DNA of 64,000 nt from the NCBI RefSeq assembly GCF_013415105.1, contig NZ_JACCDF010000004.1, positions 62,001-126,000 on the forward strand, read 5' to 3'. Both the position numbers and the translations under genes were made by a program. The notes below the pieces were generated by a model. It did not search any database. It was given only the letters and a program-made list of their open reading frames with translations, and had not been told where the DNA came from. The DNA comes from Vreelandella salicampi. Lineage in GTDB: Bacteria > Pseudomonadota > Gammaproteobacteria > Pseudomonadales > Halomonadaceae. Shown here piece after piece: positions 24,471 to 33,142 of this stretch. Positions within the stretch are counted from its first letter, which is position 1; each line of letters starts with the position of its first letter.

Positions 24471-25504
24471 TCGTTATTACTTTCTACTCTGCCCAGCAGC
24501 CCCTCGAAGAAACTCACCGCATTGGCTTCCAGTCCTTCCAGGTAGTAACCGCCTTCCTGCACCACCAGCGTGGGCAGGTTCAAGCCCGCTACTGTGCGGC
24601 CAAGCTGACCAAACCCCGCCGTGGAGACAGCGACTTTCGCCTGGGGGTCGCGCTCGTCGATATCAAAGCCCAGCGCCAGCACGATCGCGTCCGGCTCAAA
24701 TAGGCGAATGGCCTGGCAGGCCTGTTCGAGACGGTCAAAAAACACCGACTCTTCTGACCCGTGGGGCATCGGCAGGTTGATGTTGTAACCCAGCCCCGCT
24801 CCCCGTCCGCGCTCGTCTTCGAAGCCAGTGACCGCCGGGTAGAAGTTGGTGGTATCGCCGTGGATCGAGATATACAGCACATCGTCGCGCTGGTAGAAAA
24901 TTTCCTGAACACCCTGCCCATGGTGCATGTCGGGGTCCAGCACGACCACGCGGGGGTAGCGCGTGGTAAGGTGCTGCGCGGCAATCGCCGTATTATTGAG
25001 AAAGCAGAAGCCACCGGCGGAGTCGATGCCCGCATGGTGGCCCGGCGGGCGGGTTAACGCATAGGCAAAGCGCTCACCGGCCAGCAGCGTTTCGGCAGCG
25101 GCCACCGCGCTTTGCGCGGACCAATAGGCCGCTTGCCAAGTGTGCTTGCCCACCGGTGCGCTACCGTCTGCCAGGTAGCATGCGGCTTCCGCCAGTATGC
25201 CCCGCAGGGCGTTGGGCGAACGCACGAAGATGTTGGAGATAACTTCTTCGCCCCAGTCTTCCTCAAGCGCATGCCAGCGCTGGTAAGCACTTTCAAGAAA
25301 GCGTAGATAGGCCAGCGAATGCACCGCCCTCAGCGGCGCCACGCCGTAATCGGCGGGTGTCTGAAGCTCAAAGCCCAGCTGTTTCGCGGCCGCCTGCAAG
25401 TGCTGGGAACGCTCGGACACTTCCAACGGCGTGCGCATTTTCCCGCGGGAGAAGTAGGTTTGCGGCTGGTGAAGCATTTGGTCAGCGTGAAAGAACGTCT
25501 TCAT
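24467..25504 (-). CDS. HDAC-like amidohydrolase / acetylpolyamine amidohydrolase (copy 1)
   Basis: A 345-residue zinc amidohydrolase of the arginase-deacetylase fold. The tandem catalytic His are in RPPGHHAGID, zinc ligands in LDPDMHHGQG, and the third ligand in LALGFDIDERDP, so the active site is complete. Bacterial members remove acetyl groups from acetylpolyamines or acetylated amino acids. I choose ATG 25504 because CGGAGAG lies before it; MKSESLP at 25525 is possible. It is the last gene of the leftward catabolic cluster, 37 bp after the aminotransferase. Confidence 0.85.
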   Translation of the reverse strand: MKTFFHADQMLHQPQTYFSRGKMRTPLEVSERSQHLQAAAKQLGFELQTPADYGVAPLRAVHSLAYLRFLESAYQRWHALEEDWGEEVISNIFVRSPNALRGILAEAACYLADGSAPVGKHTWQAAYWSAQSAVAAAETLLAGERFAYALTRPPGHHAGIDSAGGFCFLNNTAIAAQHLTTRYPRVVVLDPDMHHGQGVQEIFYQRDDVLYISIHGDTTNFYPAVTGFEDERGRGAGLGYNINLPMPHGSEESVFFDRLEQACQAIRLFEPDAIVLALGFDIDERDPQAKVAVSTAGFGQLGRTVAGLNLPTLVVQEGGYYLEGLEANAVSFFEGLLGRVESNND

Positions 25505-25541
25505 CGGCAAACTCTCCGATTTCACTGATGGGGATAAGCGC

Positions 25542-26498
25542 TTAAGCCGGCGTTAACCAGTGGCGAAAATCATCCAGCTCGCCGCGTACTACCTGGCGAT
25601 ATAAGTGCTGTAATTGAGCCGTCACACTGTCTCGGCTGATCGGCTCATTGACAGGCGGTGCGCCTGCGCGCCCGCCAATGCGCCGCCCATCAAGCTCGCG
25701 CAGCGGCAGTATTTCGGCGGCGGTGCCGGTTAAGAACGCCTCATCGGCCGTGTACAGTTCGTCGCGGGTCATCCGCCGCTCGCGCACTTCGATACCCAGC
25801 ACTTTTTGCGCTAGCTGAATCACGCTATCCCGGGTGATGCCTTGCAGGCAGGAGGTCACTTCTGGCGTGTGCAGCACACCATCGCGTAGCAAAAAGACAT
25901 TCGCCGCCGAGGCCTCGGCTACATAGCCCTCCGGGTCGAGCATAATGGTTTCATCAAACCCGGCTTTAAGCGCCGTATTCAGCGCCAGTATGGAGTTGAC
26001 GTAGTGGCCGTTGGTTTTCGCCCGGCAGAGGCTGATATTGACGTGGTGGCGCGCCCAGGAAGAGGTTAGCGCCCGCAAGCCGTGGGTCGCGGCCTGGGGC
26101 GAAATGTAGGGGCCTAGATCCCAGGCGGCGACCATTACCTGGGTGGTCAGCCCCTTGGCACGCAGCCCTAAACCTTCCGCACCGAAAAACACCGTGGGCT
26201 TCAGGTACGCGCTGTTCAGGTTGTTTTTGGCCAGACACTCACGCTGAACGTCGATCAGTTCCGCTTCGCTAAACGGCAGCGGCATATCCAGCGAATGAGC
26301 GCTTTCTGCCAAACGCCGGGTGTGCTCTGCCACGCGAAATAGATGCGTGCCGTTGGGCCCAGCGTAGGCCCGCACGCCCTCAAAACAGCCCATGCCGTAG
26401 TGCAGAGTATGGGTAAACAGGTGCACCTTGGCGTCGCGCCACTCTCGCCATTCGCCGTCCTGCCAAATCCAGCCGTCGCGATCATAAAGCGGTGTCAT
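25542..26498 (-). CDS. Branched-chain-type (class IV) aminotransferase
   Basis: A 318-residue PLP enzyme of fold type IV. The N-terminus is WIWQDGEWREWRDAKVHLF. The PLP lysine lies in CRAKTNGHYVNSILA, followed by DETIMLDPEGYVAEASAANVF. It resembles IlvE but has TNGH where biosynthetic enzymes more often read ASGN. It sits between two HDAC-like genes in a transport/catabolic cluster, so it may transaminate the freed amine or amino acid rather than serve valine/leucine synthesis. The ATG at 26498 overlaps the upstream stop (ATGA). Confidence 0.85.
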   Translation of the reverse strand: MTPLYDRDGWIWQDGEWREWRDAKVHLFTHTLHYGMGCFEGVRAYAGPNGTHLFRVAEHTRRLAESAHSLDMPLPFSEAELIDVQRECLAKNNLNSAYLKPTVFFGAEGLGLRAKGLTTQVMVAAWDLGPYISPQAATHGLRALTSSWARHHVNISLCRAKTNGHYVNSILALNTALKAGFDETIMLDPEGYVAEASAANVFLLRDGVLHTPEVTSCLQGITRDSVIQLAQKVLGIEVRERRMTRDELYTADEAFLTGTAAEILPLRELDGRRIGGRAGAPPVNEPISRDSVTAQLQHLYRQVVRGELDDFRHWLTPA

Positions 26499-27598
26499 CG
26501 GTTTGTTTGCTCCCACTGTTGGCACCAGCTATCAATTAGCGTCTGCTGGTGCGGCTGCAGGGCCTGATAGCCCCAAGCAGCAATTTCATCGTTTTGCGGG
26601 TCGGGCACGGCAATCGTACTGCCCGCCAGGGTTTGGATCACCGCGTGGCCGCATAGCGGCGCGTAACCTTCCGAGTAACCCCCTTCGTGAACAAACACCA
26701 GCCTGCCTTCACTAAAGCGCTCAGCGAGGGCCGTCAGCTGGGCGGTCATATTGGCAAACGCCTGGCTATTGAGCAGCATTTTGCCTAATGGGTCTTTGGC
26801 ACAGGCATCAAAACCACAAGCCACCACAATTAGCTCGGGATTAAAGGACTCCAGTGCGGGCAACACCAGCTTCTCCATGGCGTACGCATAGGCGCCCAGG
26901 CCACAGCCTGGCGGCAACGGCAGGTTGAGGTTGGCACCCACGCCGTCACCTTCGCCCTGCTCGTCAAAGCCGCCGGTATCCAGCGGGTAGTTGCCCGACT
27001 GATGGATTGAAACGGTAAACACATCAGGCTCGGCGTAAAACGCCGCCTGCTGGCCGTTGCCGTGGTGCACGTCCCAGTCGAGTATCGCCACGCGGTTAAC
27101 CTGCCCCAAAGCGCGAGCGCGCATCACCGCCACGGGAATATTGCCCAACAGGCAGAACCCGCGGCCTTGATCGGCTTCGGCATGGTGGCCGGGCGGGCGA
27201 CACAGGGCATAGGCGTTGCTGAGTTCACCCAGCGCCACGGCTTCGACGGCGGCGATGGCTAACCCGGCGGACTGAGTGGCCGCCGCCCAACTGCCGGGCA
27301 TATAGGGCGCGCAGTCGCCGCCGTTGCCGCCTCGCGCTTTATCCCCTGCCTGCAGTTTGTCTAGGTAGCGCGGGGTGTGAAAGCGCAGCAGATCTTCTAG
27401 CGACGCGGCAGACGGCTTCACCACCTGAAGCTCATCGATCAGCCCGCTGACTTCGAGAATGTTCTTCAGCCGCCGCTTGCTTTCCGGGCTTTCCGAGGCG
27501 GCTTGGGGCTGCAAAAATTCACCGGGCGCAGAAAACACGCCAATCGCGCCCTGGTCGTGCCAAAAGCAGCGTTCGTGCCAGTAAAAGCCCGTACTCAT
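26495..27598 (-). CDS. HDAC-like amidohydrolase (copy 2)
   Basis: A 367-residue class II HDAC-type hydrolase. The active site is intact: RPPGHHAEAD, ILDWDVHHGNG and VACGFDACAKDP. It opens with GFYWHERCFWHDQGA, unlike copies 1 and 3, so it belongs to a different subgroup. It overlaps copy 3 upstream and the aminotransferase downstream by 4 bp each, which argues for co-translation. Confidence 0.87.
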   Translation of the reverse strand: MSTGFYWHERCFWHDQGAIGVFSAPGEFLQPQAASESPESKRRLKNILEVSGLIDELQVVKPSAASLEDLLRFHTPRYLDKLQAGDKARGGNGGDCAPYMPGSWAAATQSAGLAIAAVEAVALGELSNAYALCRPPGHHAEADQGRGFCLLGNIPVAVMRARALGQVNRVAILDWDVHHGNGQQAAFYAEPDVFTVSIHQSGNYPLDTGGFDEQGEGDGVGANLNLPLPPGCGLGAYAYAMEKLVLPALESFNPELIVVACGFDACAKDPLGKMLLNSQAFANMTAQLTALAERFSEGRLVFVHEGGYSEGYAPLCGHAVIQTLAGSTIAVPDPQNDEIAAWGYQALQPHQQTLIDSWCQQWEQTNR

Positions 27599-28635
27599 GG
27601 CTTAGCCTGCTGAAAGCCCTGCATAAAGGCGGTCAGGTTGGCGCTTAGATGCTCGGTGGGGTAGCCACCTTCCTGAACAATTACCATGGGTTGCGAAAGC
27701 GCCGCCAGGCGTTTGCCTACCTCGACAAACGCCTCGGTTTCCACCCTGAGCCCTGCTAGCGGGTCATCTTTGTGGGCGTCTAAGCCCAGCGCCACCACCA
27801 CGGCGTCCGGTTTAAAGCGGTGCAGATGGTCAATCAACATCGCCAGGGCATCGAGATACACCTCTCCGTCAGCACCCAACGGCAGGGGCAAATTGACATT
27901 GGCCTCCTCGCCTTCGCCGCTGCCGATCTCATCAGCACCGCCCCAAAAGAAGGGGTAGAAGTCACTGGGGTCGACGTGCAGCGATCCCGTCCAGACGTCA
28001 CCACGATCATAGAAAATATCCTGGGTGCCGTTGCCGTGGTGCAGATCCACATCGATGATCGCGACTTTGGCAAAGCGCTCGCGCAGTACCGTGGCAGCCA
28101 GCGCTGAATTATTCAGCAGGCAAAAGCCTCCGGCGCGCTCAGGCCCGGCGTGGTGCCCCGGCGGGCGGCACAATGCATAGGCCGCCGGCTCGCCGTCAAG
28201 CACCGCTTCTGCGGCGGCCTCAGCGCTAGCCGCCGAGGCCAGCGCGCCTTGAAAGCTGGTGGCACTCAGTGGGCAGGCCATATCGTGCAGGTGCCACCCC
28301 GCCTGACCAATCGGATGACGCGGGTAGTGATGACCACCGCCGCAGGGGTGAATGTTGGGTGCCACAAACTCCGCTGCATCCGGCAGCGCCTGCCAACGCT
28401 CATAAATCGTTTCCAGAAAGCGTAAATAGCGCGGCGTGTGAATCTGTTCCAAGCGCTTGCGAAGCGTAGGCGAATCGGCCTCGGCAGGTGCGGTCAGCGT
28501 AAGCCCTGCGCTTGCCAAGCCTTGGGTAAGCAGCTCGGCGCGCACTGGGCCTTCCGGCGACGGTACGGGCTGGCCGCGCAACAGGAAGGTCGGCGGCGCG
28601 TGGTACGCCTGGTCGGGGTGGTAAAAGCATTTCAT
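27595..28635 (-). CDS. HDAC-like amidohydrolase (copy 3)
   Basis: A 346-residue paralogue with an intact active site (RPPGHHAGPE, IIDVDLHHGNG, VALGLDAHKDDP). Its start, MKCFYHPDQAYHAPPTFLLRG, resembles that of copy 1 (KTFFHADQMLHQPQTYFSRG), the pattern of acetylpolyamine amidohydrolases whose L1 loop narrows the channel. It lies 20 bp after the TRAP large permease gene. Confidence 0.87.
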   Translation of the reverse strand: MKCFYHPDQAYHAPPTFLLRGQPVPSPEGPVRAELLTQGLASAGLTLTAPAEADSPTLRKRLEQIHTPRYLRFLETIYERWQALPDAAEFVAPNIHPCGGGHHYPRHPIGQAGWHLHDMACPLSATSFQGALASAASAEAAAEAVLDGEPAAYALCRPPGHHAGPERAGGFCLLNNSALAATVLRERFAKVAIIDVDLHHGNGTQDIFYDRGDVWTGSLHVDPSDFYPFFWGGADEIGSGEGEEANVNLPLPLGADGEVYLDALAMLIDHLHRFKPDAVVVALGLDAHKDDPLAGLRVETEAFVEVGKRLAALSQPMVIVQEGGYPTEHLSANLTAFMQGFQQAKP

Positions 28636-28655
28636 GATTGAGTTTTGGCAGCCCG

Positions 28656-29930
28656 TTAGAGTAATGAAGGAATCCAGGTGGAGAGCGCTGGGAACGCCGC
28701 TAGCAGCACAATCACCACTAAAAACGACACGTAAAACGGCAGCGAAGCCACAATCGCCCGTTCGTAAGGCACCTCGGCTATTCGCGCGGCGGTCATCAGC
28801 GTCATCCCCACCGGCGGTGTCACGTTGGAGATATTGAGCACCACAATCATCAAAATGGCGAAGTGCAGCGGATCAAAGCCCAACTGAATCATCGCGGGTA
28901 CCAATACCGGGGCAATCACCACCAGGGCGGGCAGCACGTCCATCACCGTACCAATCACTATCAGTAGCAGGCAGACCAGCATCAATTGCACAAAGGCCGC
29001 GTCGCTAACGGTGGTGATCATGCTGGCTGCATCACGGGCAATGCCCGAACGGGTAACAAACCAGCCCAGCACCGCTGACGTTGCCAGCAAGAAAAACACC
29101 ACGCCGGAAAAACGCACCGTGGTAACCAGGGAGTCCCATATTTTGCGCCAGGTCAGGTTACGGTAGAACACCACGCCAATCACGATGGCGTAAACCGCAG
29201 CAAAGCCGGAGGCCTCGGTGATCGTGGTTAATCCTGAGAGAATACCGCCGAGAATAATCAGCGGCACCACCATGGCGGGCAGCGCGACTAAAAATGCGAA
29301 AATCGCCGCTTTAAAGGGTGTCGGCGCCGCCTTAGGATAGTTACGTTTCCAGGCCAGAAAGAAGCTAACGCCCAGCAGCGCCAGCGCCATTATTAAACCG
29401 GGGATAATCCCGCCCGCGAACAGGTCAATCACCGAAATATCCCGCAGCAGCGTGGCGTAAACCACCATCACGACGCTGGGGGGAATAATCGGCCCAATGA
29501 TCGATGAACAGGCGGTGACCGCGGCCGCATACTCGGCGTGGTAGCCCTGCTTTTTCATCTCGGGGATCATGATTTTGCCGATGGCGACGGTGTCGGTCAC
29601 TGCGGCACCGGTCAGCCCGGCAAAAAACACCGAGACCGAGATATTCACGTGGGAAAGCGACCCGCGCACCCGGCCAAACAGTGCATTGTTAAACGCGATC
29701 AGCTTATGGGTCAGCCCGCCCTGGTTCATCAGCTCAGCGGTGAAAATAAAATAGGGTACGGCGATCAGCAAAAAGCCCGAAACGCCGGAGAACATTCGGT
29801 CGGCGATGATCCCCAGCATACGCTCGCCGCCCATGGCAAAACCGCCCGCCAAGCCCGACATGGCCATCACCACGGCCACCGGCGCACCAATAAAAAGCAA
29901 CAGAACAAATACCACAATCGCAGGTGTCAT
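28656..29930 (-). CDS. dctM: TRAP transporter large permease (DctM)
   Basis: A 424-residue inner-membrane protein with about 12 helices, the sodium-coupled transport subunit of a TRAP system. Family motifs include VNISVSVFFAGLTGAAVTD, IIGPIIPPSVVMVVYA and the C-terminal NISNVTPPVGMTLMTA. It overlaps the small permease gene by 4 bp. TRAP systems take up organic acids, ectoine, taurine and related compounds. Confidence 0.95.
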   Translation of the reverse strand: MTPAIVVFVLLLFIGAPVAVVMAMSGLAGGFAMGGERMLGIIADRMFSGVSGFLLIAVPYFIFTAELMNQGGLTHKLIAFNNALFGRVRGSLSHVNISVSVFFAGLTGAAVTDTVAIGKIMIPEMKKQGYHAEYAAAVTACSSIIGPIIPPSVVMVVYATLLRDISVIDLFAGGIIPGLIMALALLGVSFFLAWKRNYPKAAPTPFKAAIFAFLVALPAMVVPLIILGGILSGLTTITEASGFAAVYAIVIGVVFYRNLTWRKIWDSLVTTVRFSGVVFFLLATSAVLGWFVTRSGIARDAASMITTVSDAAFVQLMLVCLLLIVIGTVMDVLPALVVIAPVLVPAMIQLGFDPLHFAILMIVVLNISNVTPPVGMTLMTAARIAEVPYERAIVASLPFYVSFLVVIVLLAAFPALSTWIPSLL

Positions 29931-30478
29931 GAGCGGCGCTCCCCATCGGTGGTATCAATGAGCTCACCAATCGCGTCTTGCTCATCAATAAAATGCTCAA
30001 GCAGTGCAAAACCATGAACCAAGTGCAGCAGCATCATGACGCCGCTGATGGGCACGACGATGGCGGTAAACTTGCTGGGAATGCTGATTTGTGCGGAGAC
30101 CAAATAGACCTGGGTCGCGGTGCTGAAGTAGTTCCAGCCGTACCAGGTCAGCATTAGCGCAAACAGACCAATCACCGCCAGACAGAGCCCGGCAGCCACA
30201 TACACCATGACCCTGGGCAAGCTGCGTACCAGCAGCGTCATGGCCACGTGTTCGCCGTAGCGCAGCGAAATGGTCATGGAGAGAAAGCCGATCCACGGTA
30301 AAAACAGCCGCGCCAGCGAATAGGTCCAACTTAGCGTGCTGCCGGTCACCAGCTTGTAAATAAACGCGGTAAATGAGATGCCGAGCATCGTCAGGACACA
30401 GCCCACACAAATTACGATGGCCACCTGATTGACGCTATCGCTCAGGCGGCGCAACGGTTGCAATATACCCATAAGCAA
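29927..30478 (-). CDS. dctQ: TRAP transporter small permease (DctQ)
   Basis: A 183-residue protein with four membrane helices, the DctQ pattern. Helix 2 is preceded by STLSWTYSLARLFLPWIGFL and followed by LRYGEHVAMTLLV, which matches the family. It pairs with DctM in the membrane. The acidic C-terminal tail (DEQDAIGELIDTTDGE) is cytoplasmic. Confidence 0.92.
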   Translation of the reverse strand: MLMGILQPLRRLSDSVNQVAIVICVGCVLTMLGISFTAFIYKLVTGSTLSWTYSLARLFLPWIGFLSMTISLRYGEHVAMTLLVRSLPRVMVYVAAGLCLAVIGLFALMLTWYGWNYFSTATQVYLVSAQISIPSKFTAIVVPISGVMMLLHLVHGFALLEHFIDEQDAIGELIDTTDGERRS

Positions 30479-30502
30479 ACCTCATCACTACACCTCACAG
30501 GC

Positions 30503-30524
30503 CGGGGCGAGCCATGTCGCCCCG
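30503..30524 (-). promoter_or_regulatory. Intercistronic hairpin between dctP and dctQ
   Basis: CGGGGCGA-CATGGC-TCGCCCCG is a perfect 8-bp GC-rich stem without a U-run. At this position it probably stabilises the dctP 3' end, or partly stops transcription, so that the binding protein is made in excess over the permeases. Confidence 0.6.
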
Positions 30525-30565
30525 ACGCTGATTAGCAGCTAGCCCTGATGTAACTAACCAAGCTG

Positions 30566-31639
30566 TTATTGGCCATATATGCGGTAGTCGTCTTCTGCCA
30601 ACTGCTCGCCGACGCTTTCGACTTCGTCAAGCAGCCCCTGTACGCGAGCTTCGTCCATGCCAAAGTCATCGACGATCCACTCTTGCCAGGCGGGACGGGC
30701 AATCTCTGCCATGCGCTCACGCTCGGCATCGGGCATCAGGTAGCATTCTTCAAAGCGTTCGCAGGACTCCACCCAACTGGTGGTGGCCAGAGCACCGGAC
30801 ATGCCGTGGCTCATCTGAATCGCTTCCCGCGCAGACGTAATCAGCACCTGCTGCTGGTCTTCGGGTAACGATTGGTACCACGTTTCGCTGACCACCCAAG
30901 GGGCGCTGTTATACACATGCCCGGTGAGGGTGGTGTAGTCGGTCACCGCGTCAAAGTTAAAGGTGGTGTTGAGTACCGGCGCATTGAACTGACCATCGGC
31001 CAGGCCGGTTTCCAGCGCGGTGATCAGCTCGCCCCAGGGCAGCGGCGTCGCGGAAGCGCCCAGTGATTGCATGATGGCCACGTGGGCAGGGTTTTCCTCG
31101 GTGCGAATGTTGAGCCCTTCCAGATCCTCGACGGTCTCGATCAGGCGCACGTTATTGGTAAACGCCACAAAGCCGCCACCGTCGTCGAAGGTGCCCAGAT
31201 AGCGCATATCGGCGTCTTCGATGGTGCCGGACATGAAGTCAGCGAACCACTCGCTGTCGAAGAAGGTCCACGCCTGGCGCCAGTTGGTAAACAGGAAGGG
31301 GGCGGTAACCACCTGGTAGTCCTCGTAGAACGACGACATCGCCCCCGCCGACATGATCGTCGACTGCAGCGTACGCCCGCCCTGCACCTCCGAGCCGTTC
31401 TCTACCTCGGAACCTAACTGGCCGCCGCCGAAGATGGAGACTTCCAGCTCCCCGTCGGTGCGCGCTTCCACCAGATTCTTGAAGTGCACCAGCGCCGGAT
31501 AAATGGCGTTGTTGCTCATATCCTCGGGCAACTGCGTGGCAATCACCATTTCGTTGGATTGCGCTTGGGCATTGGCACTCGCAATGGCTAGCGGAAGTGC
31601 CGCCAGAGCGGCGATAAGTAAGGATTGGTTAGCGTTCAT
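30566..31639 (-). CDS. dctP: TRAP transporter substrate-binding protein (DctP)
   Basis: A 357-residue periplasmic receptor. A clear signal peptide (hydrophobic LLIAALAALPLAIASANA, cleavage near ANAQAQ) leads the mature protein. The DctP-family Arg that binds carboxylate substrates lies in the segment around GLNIRTEENPAHV. The length and domain pattern are normal. The DctP family normally recognises a carboxylate, so the ligand is likely an acid or amino-acid derivative rather than a plain polyamine. Confidence 0.93.
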   Translation of the reverse strand: MNANQSLLIAALAALPLAIASANAQAQSNEMVIATQLPEDMSNNAIYPALVHFKNLVEARTDGELEVSIFGGGQLGSEVENGSEVQGGRTLQSTIMSAGAMSSFYEDYQVVTAPFLFTNWRQAWTFFDSEWFADFMSGTIEDADMRYLGTFDDGGGFVAFTNNVRLIETVEDLEGLNIRTEENPAHVAIMQSLGASATPLPWGELITALETGLADGQFNAPVLNTTFNFDAVTDYTTLTGHVYNSAPWVVSETWYQSLPEDQQQVLITSAREAIQMSHGMSGALATTSWVESCERFEECYLMPDAERERMAEIARPAWQEWIVDDFGMDEARVQGLLDEVESVGEQLAEDDYRIYGQ

Positions 31640-31723
31640 AACACACCTCGTTTTGGTTATTGGTCGGTCTTCGTTATGAGTGGCGTTGCCACCTATTTGG
31701 GGTCAATATCGTTTTTGTGCTGG

Positions 31724-32659
31724 TTATTCGGGTAGCGACTCCCATACCTCAATGGCAGCGGCTAAATCTTCCAACGAAGCGCCTACCGATTTGAATAGCG
31801 TGATGGCCTCCGGTGAAGAGCGTCCCAATTGAGTACTGTTTAGTACCTCGGCAAGCTCCGCCTGGATCTGGTCAAAGTCGAACTCATCCTCCTCAATGGC
31901 TTGCAAAATGTCGCCCGCTTCCCCCTTGGCGCCGGCGTAGGTATCGACAAACACTTCCGCACGACGCAGGCACAGCGCATCGGTTTCACGCATTTGCGGA
32001 CGAAACGCGCCAATCAAATCCAGATGCGTGCCGGGAGTGAGCCACTCGCCCTTAATCAGCGGCTGGGTGGAGAGCGTCACGCAGCTGATGATGTCAGCTT
32101 CAGCCACGGCATCGGCTAGTTCTTCCACCACCTGCGTCTCGAAGCGCTCGGCGTAGTCGTCGGCAATTGCTGCCGCTTTGCTGGGGTTACGCCCCCAAAT
32201 CAGCACCCGCTTGATAGGCCGCACACTGGCGTGGGCTTCAATCACCATGGGGGCCAGCTTGCCGGTGCCCACCACCAGCAGCGTTTCTGCCGCCTCGTTC
32301 GCCAACGCTTGGGCGGCCAGTGCAGAAGCGGCCGCCGTGCGACGCCGGGTTAGCTCGCTGCCGTCGATACACGCCAGCGGCTGGCCGTGCTTGCCTTCGC
32401 TGAGCAGATAGAGCCCCGAGATGGCAGGAACACCATGGTCAGCATTTTGCGGAAATACGTTGACCATTTTGACGCCGATATACCCCGCCGTTTCCCAGGC
32501 GGGCATTAGCAGCATAGTGGCCTCGCCATCCGGACGATGCATGGCATGGTGATGGCGTGGAGGGGACTCAACGCCGTTGACAAAGGTAGTGTGTAGTCGC
32601 TTGATCAAACCGTCCCAGCTAAGCGTCTGAGCGACCTCTTCGGCAGATACAACCCGCAT
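31724..32659 (-). CDS. Ornithine cyclodeaminase / mu-crystallin family protein
   Basis: A 311-residue NAD(P)-binding protein. The Rossmann glycine motif is VVGTGKLAPMV, followed by VLIWGRNPSKA, and the N-terminal lobe has the substrate Arg/Lys region GVKMVNVFPQN. Members include ornithine cyclodeaminase, alanine dehydrogenase, Delta1-pyrroline-2-carboxylate reductase and the ectoine-pathway protein EutC. Which reaction applies is not clear. The ATG at 32659 lies 1 bp after the RidA stop. Confidence 0.85.
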   Translation of the reverse strand: MRVVSAEEVAQTLSWDGLIKRLHTTFVNGVESPPRHHHAMHRPDGEATMLLMPAWETAGYIGVKMVNVFPQNADHGVPAISGLYLLSEGKHGQPLACIDGSELTRRRTAAASALAAQALANEAAETLLVVGTGKLAPMVIEAHASVRPIKRVLIWGRNPSKAAAIADDYAERFETQVVEELADAVAEADIISCVTLSTQPLIKGEWLTPGTHLDLIGAFRPQMRETDALCLRRAEVFVDTYAGAKGEAGDILQAIEEDEFDFDQIQAELAEVLNSTQLGRSSPEAITLFKSVGASLEDLAAAIEVWESLPE

Positions 32660-32660
32660 A

Positions 32661-33017
32661 TCAGGCCTCCGGCAGCGCGGCAATGACCATGATTTCAACC
32701 TTCCACTCGGGCTTGGCGAGCTTGGCCTCTACCGCGGCGCGCACCGGTGGACGACCCGGCACGACCCAGGCATCCCAGGCGGCGTTCATCTGATCGAACT
32801 CCGCCATGCTGGTCACCCAGATTTGCGCTGAGATCAGGTGCTCTTTGCTGGTTCCTGCCTGGGTCAGCAGTTGATCGATGCGTGCCAGCACCTGCTCAGT
32901 TTGGCCGCGCATCTCCGCGGTGGCATCAGTCGGTACTTGGCCAGCGAGGTAGACGGTGCCGTTGTGAACCGCGACTTGGCTCATCCGCGCATTGCTGTCT
33001 TGATGGGTAACGCTCAT
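32661..33017 (-). CDS. RidA family enamine/imine deaminase
   Basis: A 118-residue YjgF/RidA protein with the family ending region VRAAVEAKLAKPEWKVEIMVIA (key Arg in PVRAAVEA, Glu in the last strand). RidA proteins hydrolyse reactive enamines released by PLP enzymes and deaminases. Its presence next to a cyclodeaminase-type gene fits a pathway with an imine intermediate. The ATG at 33017 follows AAGGAGAGA. Confidence 0.9.
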   Translation of the reverse strand: MSVTHQDSNARMSQVAVHNGTVYLAGQVPTDATAEMRGQTEQVLARIDQLLTQAGTSKEHLISAQIWVTSMAEFDQMNAAWDAWVVPGRPPVRAAVEAKLAKPEWKVEIMVIAALPEA

Positions 33018-33142
33018 TGGGTCTCTCCTTGAAAGGGTCTCTTCAAAGAGTAGAACGCTCAGCAAAAATTACTTGCCCGACACTGCGGCAGATTTGCCCG
33101 TAAGTCATGCAGGCAGACAGAACCTAGCGGTCGCAGGTGGGA

